Positions 18,170 to 25,930 of a DNA stretch of 64,000 nt are shown here, piece after piece. Each line of letters starts with the position of its first letter. Positions within the stretch are counted from its first letter, which is position 1. Source of the stretch: Desulfocurvibacter africanus subsp. africanus DSM 2603 (GTDB lineage: Bacteria > Desulfobacterota > Desulfovibrionia > Desulfovibrionales > Desulfovibrionaceae); the NCBI RefSeq assembly GCF_000422545.1, contig NZ_AULZ01000005.1, positions 124,001 to 188,000 of the forward strand, given 5' to 3'. The notes beneath the pieces were generated by a model. The model was not told the DNA's origin. It searched no databases and saw only the letters and a list, made by a program, of their open reading frames with translations. Made by a program: the position numbers and the translations under genes.

Positions 18170-19456
18170 GTGGAGTATCCCGTCTGGCAGGTGCCCTACG
18201 TCAACAGCGGCTTGCTCATCGCAATCATCGCCGTGGTGCACGTCTTCGTGGCCCATTTCGCCGTGGGCGGCGGCCTGTACCTGGTCCTGGCCGAGCGCCT
18301 GGGCCTGCGCCGTGACTCGCGGCCCATACTGGACTATGTGCGCGGCCACACCAAGTTCTTCCTGCTTCTGACCATGGTCTTCGGCGCGCTGACCGGCGTG
18401 GGCATCTGGTTCATCATCTCCCTGGTCAATCCAGGGGCCACGTCCGTGCTCGTGCACTCCTTCGTGTTCGCCTGGGCCGCGGAATGGACCTTCTTCCTGG
18501 GCGAGATCGTGGCCCTGCTCGTGTACCACTACACCTTTGGCCGCATGAATCCGCGCGACCATCAGCGCGTGGGCTGGCTCTATGCCGCTTTCGCCTGGCT
18601 GTCGCTCTTCGCCATCAACGGCATCCTGGGTTTCATGCTCACGCCCGGAACCTGGAGCAGCCCTGCGGATTTCTGGGCCGGCTTCTTCAATCCGACCTTC
18701 TGGCCTTCGCTGGCGCTACGCACCTGTCTGGCGCTCATCCTGGCCGGCCTGTTCGGCCTGCTAACGGCCACGCGCATCGCGGACGCGGACGCCCGCCAGG
18801 CCCTGGAAGCCTTCTGCTCCAAGTTCGTGGCCGTTCCCAGCCTGGCCTTGCCCCTGACAGCTTGGTGGTACCTGGAGGCCCTGCCCGAGCCCCAGATGGC
18901 CATGGTATTGCGCCAGACAGCGGACATCGCGCCTTTCGCCAAGACCTTCCTGTTCGTCATGCCCCTGGTGTTCCTGGGGGGAATGGCCTTCTGCCGCCTG
19001 CGTCTGCCTTCGTCCGTCGCGCGGGTTCTGGCCGTGTTCCTGCTCGTGCTGGGCTTCGCGCAGATCGCCAGTTTCGAATGGGTGCGCGAGGCCGGCCGCC
19101 GGCCCTGGGTCATCCACGGCCACATGTACTCGAGCGGCATCACCGTGGTGCAGGCCAACTCTCTGCAAGGCAGCTTCTTGCAAGCCGCCAAATGGAGCGC
19201 GCACAAGACCGTGACCGAGGACAACGCCCTGGAAGCCGGCCGCGAGCTGTACGTGCTGCAATGCAAGTCCTGCCACGGCCTGCGCGGACCCATGCTCGAC
19301 ATAGCCCGCCGGGCCGGGCCCATGCCGGTGCTCGGCCTGGAGACCCAGCTCGCAGGCCAGGGCAAGCTGCGGCCCTACATGCCACCGTTCCTGGGCGACG
19401 CGGCCGAACGCACGGCCCTGAGCCGCTACATCACGGAAGTCCTGCGGGCCCGCTAG
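18170..19456 (+). CDS. CydA-like membrane subunit with C-terminal cytochrome c domain
   Basis: 428 residues from a GTG after GGGAGG. The N-terminal ~330 residues resemble the core of cytochrome bd subunit I. A first-helix His (VVHVFVAHFAVGGG), VFGALTGVGIWF, and EWTFFLGEIVALLVYHY recall the paired Glu of the CydA proton/haem region. The quinol-binding Q-loop is missing or very short. The C-terminal ~75 residues hold a mono-haem c site (CKSCHG) with MPVLG and MPPF as possible Met ligands. It likely passes electrons from quinol through haem b to haem c, rather than reducing oxygen; the function is inferred. Confidence 0.82.
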   Translation: MEYPVWQVPYVNSGLLIAIIAVVHVFVAHFAVGGGLYLVLAERLGLRRDSRPILDYVRGHTKFFLLLTMVFGALTGVGIWFIISLVNPGATSVLVHSFVFAWAAEWTFFLGEIVALLVYHYTFGRMNPRDHQRVGWLYAAFAWLSLFAINGILGFMLTPGTWSSPADFWAGFFNPTFWPSLALRTCLALILAGLFGLLTATRIADADARQALEAFCSKFVAVPSLALPLTAWWYLEALPEPQMAMVLRQTADIAPFAKTFLFVMPLVFLGGMAFCRLRLPSSVARVLAVFLLVLGFAQIASFEWVREAGRRPWVIHGHMYSSGITVVQANSLQGSFLQAAKWSAHKTVTEDNALEAGRELYVLQCKSCHGLRGPMLDIARRAGPMPVLGLETQLAGQGKLRPYMPPFLGDAAERTALSRYITEVLRAR

Positions 19457-19475
19457 CCCACGGGGGAGAACGACC

Positions 19476-20981
19476 ATGAGCTTCGACAACAAGCGATTCC
19501 CCAAGCTCGCCCTGAGTGCCTGGTTGGCCGCCGCCGTGCTGCTGCTCGGCTTCCTGGCCGCCCAGGCCGTCATGCCCACGGAGCAGGCCCGCGCGCCCAA
19601 GGCTACAGCCGACCAGGAGCCTGCGCCCTACGTGATCAAGGAACTGCCCACGACCATTCCGGCCTTTGACGCCGAGCAGAGCGAATACGTGCTGCTGGCC
19701 TGGAACAACCTGGGCATGCACTGCATTTCCGACAGCGACCCGTGGTGGATCCTGCTGCCGCCGGCCAACGACCTGCACGCCCAACTCGTGCGGCGCGGGC
19801 CCTCGCCCGAGATCGTCACCGAGGGTGTGGAGTTGACCTACCGCGTGGAGTCCGGCTTCGAGACACCCTCGGCCCACTCGCGCTTCTGGGAGTTCTCCAA
19901 ATCCCTGCTGGGCAAGGCCCTGCCCAATGACGCGGGCATATCCGGCAACAGCCTGTCAGGCGCCATGCGCCTGGACGCCGAACGCCGGGCCTTCGCGGCC
20001 GAGCTGGTGCCGGTGGTGCCCTACCCGGACGACGGGAGCTTCAATCCCTATCCCATCTTCCACATCGAAGCCCGCGACGCTGCCAGCGGCGAGCTGCTGG
20101 CAGCAACGAGCATGGTCGCGCCGACCTCCACGGAAATGGGCTGCCGCAACTGTCATGGCGGCGACTGGAAGGTCCAGGACGTGGCCGGCTTCAGCGAGCA
20201 GACCTCCAGGGAGGTCCTGCGCGTGCACGACCGCAACACCGGCACGGACCTGCTGACACGCGCCGAGCGGGGCGAGCCGCGGCTTTGCCAGTCCTGCCAC
20301 GCCGATCCGGTCCTCAACACTCAGGGCCAGCCCGAACGTCTGAACTTCCCGGCGGCCATCCACGGCTGGCACGCCAACTATATCCAGGGACGTGGGGCCA
20401 AAGCCTGCGGCTTCTGCCACCCCAGCGCGCCCACCAGCGCCACGCGCTGCCTGCGCGGCCTGCACGACGCCAAGGGCCTGGACTGCACGAGCTGCCACGG
20501 CACCCTGGAAGACCACGCCCTAAGTCTGCTCAAGAAGGAGCAGGAGCTGGGCAAGGAGCGCGCCGCGACGCTCATGGCCAACATCATCCCGCGCATGGTC
20601 GCCTCCAGCGAAGACATCGTGGGCCGTACGCCTTGGCTCATGGAGCCCGATTGCGCGAGCTGCCACGACTTCGAGGTCAAGCCCGAGCGCGGCGTGGCCA
20701 CCTCCTTCAACAAGTGGACCTCGGACGAGCCGGGCGAGCTCTACCGCCTGCGCAGCGATGACGCGGGGGCCATCATGTGCGAGGCCTGCCACGGCAGCAC
20801 CCACGCCCTATACCCGGCGAGCAACCCTTACGGCCGCGACCGCGACAACATCCAGCCCATGCAGTACCAGGGCCTGGCCAGAACCATCGGCGCGCGCGGC
20901 AACTGCGCCGTGTGCCACGTGGTGGACATGGACCCCGAGTCCTCCATCCACCACCCGCTGGTCGAGCAGGCAGACAGCTAA
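19476..20981 (+). CDS. Heptahaem c-type cytochrome
   Basis: 501 residues with an N-terminal membrane anchor or signal (LALSAWLAAAVLLLGFLAAQ). There are seven CXXCH haem sites: CRNCH, CQSCH, CGFCH, CTSCH, CASCH, CEACH and CAVCH. A conserved-looking N-terminal region (VLLAWNNLGMHCISDSDPWW) precedes the haems. Periplasmic electron carrier. It follows the two bd-like genes closely (19-base gap), so the three form one operon. The set recalls, from memory, the Geobacter CbcBA bd-like menaquinone oxidoreductase with its multihaem partner, but has two membrane subunits. A terminator lies ~115 bases after the stop. Confidence 0.9.
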   Translation: MSFDNKRFPKLALSAWLAAAVLLLGFLAAQAVMPTEQARAPKATADQEPAPYVIKELPTTIPAFDAEQSEYVLLAWNNLGMHCISDSDPWWILLPPANDLHAQLVRRGPSPEIVTEGVELTYRVESGFETPSAHSRFWEFSKSLLGKALPNDAGISGNSLSGAMRLDAERRAFAAELVPVVPYPDDGSFNPYPIFHIEARDAASGELLAATSMVAPTSTEMGCRNCHGGDWKVQDVAGFSEQTSREVLRVHDRNTGTDLLTRAERGEPRLCQSCHADPVLNTQGQPERLNFPAAIHGWHANYIQGRGAKACGFCHPSAPTSATRCLRGLHDAKGLDCTSCHGTLEDHALSLLKKEQELGKERAATLMANIIPRMVASSEDIVGRTPWLMEPDCASCHDFEVKPERGVATSFNKWTSDEPGELYRLRSDDAGAIMCEACHGSTHALYPASNPYGRDRDNIQPMQYQGLARTIGARGNCAVCHVVDMDPESSIHHPLVEQADS

Positions 20982-21095
20982 GCCAAGGCGCCGCCCAATA
21001 CCGAGCTGCCGATCCTGCGCCGGCCGTAACCGGACGGGGCGGCCCGCAAGGGAACCTGTTGACGTCCCGTCCGCGATATCATAGTGATACTCGAG

Positions 21096-21124
21096 AAGGC
21101 CGGCTGCGAAGTCGGCCTTTTCCA
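21096..21124 (+). terminator. Intrinsic terminator of the cytochrome operon
   Basis: AAGGCCG and CGGCCTT form the stem around GCTGCGAAGT, followed by TTCC. Confidence 0.75.
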
Positions 21125-21236
21125 TTTCAAGAACCATAAGAGCACATTGGCGTCCGGCGATTCGTGACGTACGCCGTCAGCCTGCCCAATTACACCTGCC
21201 GCACATGCCCGACGCCGCAACAGAGAGAACGCAATC

Positions 21237-21752
21237 ATGAAAACCTGCTTCCGTTCCCTGCTCGTCCTATGCCTTGTCCTGTCCCTCGGCTGCGCAACAT
21301 CGTTGGTCGTGAGCGACACCAACCAACGCCTGCCCGCCAATGCGCCGGTCTATGTCGCCGTGGATGCTGACGGCGGCAGCGGAGACAGGATCCATGAAGG
21401 TTCCGGCCTGCTGGCCGCCGTGGCCGTGGCCAAGGCTCTGGAGCCCTACACGAGCTCCCGCCTCATGGGCCTGAACCGCGAGTCGCGCGACGAAGCCCTG
21501 GCCTCGGCGCGCCGGGCCAACGCAGCCTATCTATTCGTCCCGCGCATCGTGAGTTGGGAGGACCGCACAACGCTTTCGGCCAGGCCACAGTCCGCCGAAC
21601 TGGTCGTATCCGTGATCGAGGTGGAGTCCGGCAACAGCGTGGTCAGCGCCCAGATCGCGGGCAAGAGCCAAGCCTTTCTCAGCACCGGCACGCCGCAGGA
21701 GCAGCTCGCTACGCCGCTCTCCGACTGGGCTGATCAGCTCTTCGCAAGATAG
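21237..21752 (+). CDS. Lipoprotein, DUF4823-like
   Basis: 171 residues with a clear lipoprotein signal (SLLVLCLVLSLGC, lipobox LSLGC, followed by ATS), so it is anchored to the inner or outer membrane. The body (YVAVDADGGSGDRIHEGSG, AYLFVPRIVSWEDRTT, LVVSVIEVESGNSV) resembles small DUF4823-type lipoproteins with a TolB-N-like alpha/beta fold. ATG at 21237 with GAGAGAACG upstream. Its stop is followed at once by a double stem-loop repeat. Role unknown. Confidence 0.8.
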   Translation: MKTCFRSLLVLCLVLSLGCATSLVVSDTNQRLPANAPVYVAVDADGGSGDRIHEGSGLLAAVAVAKALEPYTSSRLMGLNRESRDEALASARRANAAYLFVPRIVSWEDRTTLSARPQSAELVVSVIEVESGNSVVSAQIAGKSQAFLSTGTPQEQLATPLSDWADQLFAR

Positions 21753-21766
21753 GATGCCTCCGGCGG

Positions 21767-21824
21767 CCAAAGGGGCGCAGCCCCTTTGGAATCCCCGCCA
21801 GGGGGAACGCCCCCCTGGACCCGC
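21767..21824 (+). repeat. 3' double stem-loop repeat (after the lipoprotein gene)
   Basis: CCAAAGGGGC-GCA-GCCCCTTTGG, a short linker, then CCAGGGGG-AACG-CCCCCCTGG and GACCCGCG. It starts 14 bases after the stop, in the gene's orientation. Confidence 0.85.
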
Positions 21825-21837
21825 GATGTATCTCGGC

Positions 21838-21865
21838 TGAATGCCGGCAATGCCCGGCATTCAGC
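21838..21865. repeat. Perfect hairpin between two convergent 3' repeats
   Basis: CTGAATGCCGG-CAATGC-CCGGCATTCAG, an 11-bp stem without a strong T run on either strand. It sits between the plus-strand (21767-21824) and minus-strand (21945-22003) double stem-loops and may act as a shared transcription stop. Confidence 0.5.
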
Positions 21866-21944
21866 CAAGATAAGACGCTCTTGGAATGCCATGCGTATGG
21901 CATCCAGCTAGCACAAAGTGCGAAATGTTCTTGAAATACGGGGC

Positions 21945-22003
21945 CCAGGGGGATTATCCCCCTGGTGGGGTGAGGTCTGGAGAGGGGCGACGCCCCTCTC
22001 CAG
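21945..22003 (-). repeat. 3' double stem-loop repeat (after the ubiD-family gene)
   Basis: On the minus strand: CTGGAGAGGGGC-GTC-GCCCCTCTCCAG, a linker, then CCAGGGGG-ATAAT-CCCCCTGG. It begins three bases past the UbiD stop codon, in that gene's orientation. Confidence 0.85.
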
Positions 22004-22005
22004 TA

Positions 22006-23862
22006 TTACACGAGTCCGTGCAGCGGGCCGCCGGGCGCGCCGAGGGCGTCCACGCGCTTCTCGACCTGTGGGTCCGGCTCAAGCGGCGGGGCCTGATAGG
22101 TCTTGAGGCGGGCATCGATGACCGCGGGGCCCTTGCAGCCCCAGTGCTTGCAATGGATGAATCCGCCGGCTCCATAGATATCTGTCGCCGGGTCCGAGCG
22201 GGTGAAGGTCACCCACAGGAAATTATCCCAATCCCTGGCCGTGAACGCTGCGTCGTCGCAGGCCACGACCCAGGGAAATCCCTCCAATCCTCCCACGCCT
22301 TCCAGGTGCTTGGCCAAGGCCTCCATGCGCGGGTCGTGCTCGTCGCGGCCCCGGTCGTGCTTCGGCGCGCTCAGCACCACGATACCAGGCGCGAAGACCC
22401 GTCCGTCGCGGAAGCCTTCGGGCAGCGAGAAGCCTTGCGGCAGCTCACGGGCCAGCTCACGCTTCTTGGGGCCGCAGGCGGCCAGCACGAGCTTGGAGCC
22501 CTGGTTCAGACTGATGCCCGAGTAGTCCAGCGTGTCCATGGTCGTGCGCGTGATGAAGTGGAAGTCGCGGGCAAGGTCCATGCGTTCCAGCAGGTGCCGG
22601 ATGAAACCGGGCATGTCGTGCGTGGAGGGCGGGTTGTCCTCCTTGGCGGCCATGAGCACGTACTTGGACAGGGCGGTCTGCGTGTTGCCGAGCAGGCTCA
22701 TGGCGTTGGTCAGCAGCTCCTGCGGCTGGCGCTCGGCCGCGAAGGGCACGTAGCGCTCGCTGCCGATGGCCAGCAGCAGCGGGTGCACGCCCGCGGCGTC
22801 CACGGCGTGCACCTCGTGCACGCCCGCGAAGACCGTGGGCACCAGCGCGGCGGTCAGCTCGTGGATGAAGGTCCCGAAGACCGTGTCTTCCTGCGGCGGA
22901 CGACCGACCGTGGTGAACGGCCAGACCGCGCCCGGACGATGGAAGACCTTGCGGACCTTGAGCACCGGGAAGTCGTGGGCCAGGCTGTAGTAGCCCAGAT
23001 GGTCGCCGAAGGGGCCTTCGGGCTTTTCGCCGCGCTCCACCACGCCGCAGATGCAGAAGTCGGCCTGGGCGAGGATCGGCAGACCGTTGGGCGAACGCGA
23101 GCCGTCGATCATGTCAACGCGCCGGCCGCCCAAGGCCCCGGCGAAGAGCAGCTCCGCGATGCCCTCGGGCAGCGGCATGACCGCGGCCAGGGTCATGGAC
23201 GGCGGGCCGCCCACGAACACGTTCACGGGCAGGGGCCTGCCCGCGGCAATGGCCTCGCCATGATGATGGCCGATGCCGCGATGGATCTGGTAGTGCAAGC
23301 CGACTTCGCGGTCGGGCTCGTAGGCTTTGCCGGAAAGCTGCACCCGGTACATGCCCAGGTTGGAGCCGCCGAAACCCGGCTTGGCCAGGCTCTCGGAGTA
23401 GACCTGCGGCAGGGTCACGTACGAGCCGCCGTCCATGGGCCAGGACACGAGCTGCGGCAGCTCGGACACGCGCGCCTCGTGCGCCAGCACCGGCCCGGAC
23501 CGAACCTTGCGGGGCAGGGCGTTATACAGCGCCTTGGGCGCGCCCGCATAGAGCCAGGGCTTGCGCAGGGCCTCCTTGAGCGCTCCGGCCGGATCGGCCT
23601 TGGCCTTCATGAGCCGCTCGACCATGGGCAGGGCGTCGCGGAAGATGTAGCGGGTGCGCTCCAGCGTGCCGAACAGGTTGGCCAACATGGGGAAACGGCA
23701 GCCCTTGACGCGCGTGAACAGCAGCGCCGGCCCACCCGTGTGGTAGGCCCGACGCTGGATCACGCCGGCCTCCAGCCTGGCGTCGATTTCCACGTCCACG
23801 CGCCGAAGCCAGCCCTTGGCCTCCAGGTCGCACATGCATTCGGACAGATTACGGTAGCCCAT
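22006..23862 (-). CDS. UbiD-family prenylated-FMN decarboxylase, probably menaquinone (futalosine) type
   Basis: 618 residues, a length typical of the long UbiD group found in epsilon- and deltaproteobacteria. UbiD signatures are YQIHRGIGHHHGEAIAAGRP (prFMN/metal-binding region) and GEKPEGPFGDHLGYYS (acidic catalytic residues). Family members decarboxylate aromatic acids using prenylated FMN made by a UbiX partner, which is not in this window. Because sulfate reducers of this type use menaquinone, a role in the futalosine route is the likeliest. ATG at 23862 with GGAGG nine bases ahead. It lies 33 bases after the GDT1-like gene, on the same strand. Confidence 0.88.
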   Translation of the reverse strand: MGYRNLSECMCDLEAKGWLRRVDVEIDARLEAGVIQRRAYHTGGPALLFTRVKGCRFPMLANLFGTLERTRYIFRDALPMVERLMKAKADPAGALKEALRKPWLYAGAPKALYNALPRKVRSGPVLAHEARVSELPQLVSWPMDGGSYVTLPQVYSESLAKPGFGGSNLGMYRVQLSGKAYEPDREVGLHYQIHRGIGHHHGEAIAAGRPLPVNVFVGGPPSMTLAAVMPLPEGIAELLFAGALGGRRVDMIDGSRSPNGLPILAQADFCICGVVERGEKPEGPFGDHLGYYSLAHDFPVLKVRKVFHRPGAVWPFTTVGRPPQEDTVFGTFIHELTAALVPTVFAGVHEVHAVDAAGVHPLLLAIGSERYVPFAAERQPQELLTNAMSLLGNTQTALSKYVLMAAKEDNPPSTHDMPGFIRHLLERMDLARDFHFITRTTMDTLDYSGISLNQGSKLVLAACGPKKRELARELPQGFSLPEGFRDGRVFAPGIVVLSAPKHDRGRDEHDPRMEALAKHLEGVGGLEGFPWVVACDDAAFTARDWDNFLWVTFTRSDPATDIYGAGGFIHCKHWGCKGPAVIDARLKTYQAPPLEPDPQVEKRVDALGAPGGPLHGLV

Positions 23863-23895
23863 AAGAAATGCCTCCGGCAGCCGCGAAAACAGGCG

Positions 23896-24168
23896 CTAGA
23901 ACTTGTCGAAAAAAATCAGCACGCCGATGGTCACGAAACCCACGGCCGCGACCTTCTTGATGATCTCCGGGGAGACGTACTGACAGACCACGTTGGCCAC
24001 CATCACACCCAGCAAGCTGACCAGCGTCAGCGCCAGGGCCGAGGCCACGAAAACGGTCCAAGGCTTGCCGCTCTTGGCGGTCATGAGCATGCAGGCCAGC
24101 TGCGTCTTGTCGCCCAGTTCGGCCACGAACAAGGCTCCAAAGGTGGTGGCGAAAAGTTTCCAGTCCAT
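23896..24168 (-). CDS. Half-size TMEM165/GDT1-family cation transporter
   Basis: 90 residues with three hydrophobic helices and one copy of the family motif E-x-G-D-[KR]-[TS] (FVAELGDKTQLA). Usual GDT1 proteins have two such halves; single-copy versions must assemble as dimers. Family members move Mn2+ or Ca2+, often as manganese exporters. ATG at 24168 with GGAGGACGCC directly upstream; the longer frame extends to 24351 but without signals. First gene of a two-gene unit with the UbiD-type decarboxylase, an enzyme class that needs a divalent metal (often Mn2+). Confidence 0.85.
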   Translation of the reverse strand: MDWKLFATTFGALFVAELGDKTQLACMLMTAKSGKPWTVFVASALALTLVSLLGVMVANVVCQYVSPEIIKKVAAVGFVTIGVLIFFDKF

Positions 24169-24465
24169 TAAGGCGTCCTCCAGGCGTGTGATAAGAATAG
24201 GAACTGCTAGCCCGAGCCGCCTTGGGGCGCAAGCCTTAACCCGCGCCAGCCCGATGCCGGCCGCACCCACTGACATAGTCAGAGCAGGAGCACGGCCGCG
24301 GCGGATCATGCACAGGCCATACATACGTAGACGCGCCTGTGCAGCGCTCATGTTTCTCCTACAGAACCTTCGGGCCTGCTCCTATACTCCCCATGTGGCG
24401 ATTCCAGTATCAACTCCAGCAGGCGTTCCCAATCCCCATTGCGGCAAACAGTCATGGAGGAAAAT

Positions 24466-24672
24466 ATGACCAGAGGCGTTGGCGGCCATTCCCCGGCCAA
24501 TGTGGCTAAGTTCCTGAGCGGCATCAATTTCCCGGCAAAGAAGAAAGATCTTGTCGCGCACGCCAAGAAAAACAAGGCGGACAAGGGCGTCATAGACGAG
24601 CTGCAGAACTTCCCGGATCAGGAGTACAACTCTATGGCCGATGTCATGAAAGGCTACGGCAAGGAGCATTAG
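24466..24672 (+). CDS. DUF2795-family small protein
   Basis: 68 residues. The ATG at 24466 follows GGAGG by six bases; an earlier in-frame ATG at 24454 sits on top of this ribosome site and is less likely. The sequence (SPANVAKFLSGINFPAKKKD, IDELQNFPDQEYNSMADVMK) matches the small helical DUF2795 group, which has the pattern 'xLxGxxFPAxKxDLVxxAxxN'. Function unknown; such proteins are cytoplasmic and often encoded alone. Its promoter region is shared with the divergent GDT1/UbiD unit. Confidence 0.85.
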   Translation: MTRGVGGHSPANVAKFLSGINFPAKKKDLVAHAKKNKADKGVIDELQNFPDQEYNSMADVMKGYGKEH

Positions 24673-24779
24673 CCTTGTCGTGTCACACACGAGCTTATGG
24701 CTTATGGACAATCAATCTAGCCTGATTGCATGCATTGCATGCTGACCACCCGACAACTTGAAACACGGGTTGCCTGAAA

Positions 24780-24810
24780 AAAGGCCCGGCAGATGATCTG
24801 CCGGGCCTTT
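24780..24810. terminator. Strong bidirectional hairpin terminator
   Basis: AAAGGCCCGGCAGAT facing ATCTGCCGGGCCTTT, a perfect 15-base inverted repeat between two convergent genes; T-rich on both strands. Confidence 0.85.
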
Positions 24811-24848
24811 GACGTTTTCTGGAGGCCGGAGCGAAGCCAGAGTTACCG

Positions 24849-25757
24849 TTACCCGATCTCCTCGCTCAGCAGCCGCAGTAGATACTCGCCATACCCCGAC
24901 TTGCACAGGGGCTTGGCCACTTCGCGCAGGTGGTCGGCGTCGATGAAGCCCATGCGGAAGGCGATCTCCTCCGGGCAGCAGATTTTAAGGCCCTGACGTG
25001 ATTCGACTGCCTGCACGAAGGTCGAGGCGGACAGGAGCGAATCGTGAGTGCCGGTATCCAGCCAAGCCACGCCTCGGCCCAGCAGTTCCACATGCAATGC
25101 GTCCCGGCGCAGATATTCGGTGTTCACGTCGGTGATCTCCAACTCGCCGCGCGCCGAGGGCTTCATGTCCTTGGCGATGGACACGACTTCGTTGTCGTAA
25201 AAATATAGTCCGGTCACGGCATAATTGGACTTGGGCGTCTTGGGCTTCTCCTCGATGTCCACGACCCGGCGCTGCTTGTCGAAGGCCACCACGCCGTAGC
25301 GCTGGGGGTCGGTGACGTGATAGCCGAAGACCGTGGCTCCCTGCTCGCGGCCCACGGCGTTGGTCAGGTAGTTCGACATTCCGTGGCCGAAAAAGATGTT
25401 GTCGCCCAGGATAAGGCTCACCGGCGAGCCCGCGATGAACTCCTCGCCCAGGATGAAGGCTTGGGCGATGCCCTCCGGGCGCGGCTGCTCCAGGTAATCG
25501 AGGCGCACGCCGAACTGCTCGCCGCCGCCGAGCAGGGCCTGGAAGCGCGGCAGATCCGTGGGCGTGGAAATGACCAGAATATCCTTGATGCCCGCCATCA
25601 TGAGCACCGACAGCGGATAATAGATCATTGGCTTGTCATACACTGGCATGAGCTGCTTGCTGGCGGCCAGGGTCAGCGGATAGAGCCTGGTGCCCGATCC
25701 ACCCGCGAGGATGATGCCTTTCCAGCTGGTGGCGTTGGGATGGGCGGTGTAACGCAC
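24849..25757 (-). CDS. rfbA: Glucose-1-phosphate thymidylyltransferase
   Basis: 302 residues. The nucleotidyltransferase signature [16 protein letters not shown] is followed by [30 protein letters not shown] and [10 protein letters not shown], as in RmlA. It makes dTDP-glucose, the first step to dTDP-rhamnose and other deoxysugars for lipopolysaccharide or capsule. GTG start at 25757 with AGGAG upstream. Unusually, rfbB, rfbC and rfbD are not adjacent; the nearest surface-polysaccharide-like gene is the polymerase-like membrane protein at 30.2-31.5 kb. Confidence 0.96.
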   Translation of the reverse strand: MRYTAHPNATSWKGIILAGGSGTRLYPLTLAASKQLMPVYDKPMIYYPLSVLMMAGIKDILVISTPTDLPRFQALLGGGEQFGVRLDYLEQPRPEGIAQAFILGEEFIAGSPVSLILGDNIFFGHGMSNYLTNAVGREQGATVFGYHVTDPQRYGVVAFDKQRRVVDIEEKPKTPKSNYAVTGLYFYDNEVVSIAKDMKPSARGELEITDVNTEYLRRDALHVELLGRGVAWLDTGTHDSLLSASTFVQAVESRQGLKICCPEEIAFRMGFIDADHLREVAKPLCKSGYGEYLLRLLSEEIG

Positions 25758-25930
25758 GGTATGTCTCCTACTGCCGCGAGCGCGGGCCTGCGGCAGGCTG
25801 ATGATGTCGTCGGACCAACGTGATCATGCGCGAACATGCTCTACGGGCTTGGTTCCCGCATATTTGCTTAGCACCGCGCATGATCGGAGACAAGTTATGC
25901 CGAGGGTTGACGTATTCTTTCAAGCTCTTG

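Noticed and set aside
17013-19456. Ordinary cytochrome bd oxygen reductase (cydAB)
   Set aside because: No standard CydB, no clear Q-loop, and an attached haem c plus a heptahaem protein argue for a different electron acceptor.
21886-24171. Very long plus-strand frame opposite the UbiD-type gene
   Set aside because: It is the complementary shadow of a conserved UbiD protein; its translation is rich in H, G, R and Q and has no domain or ribosome site.
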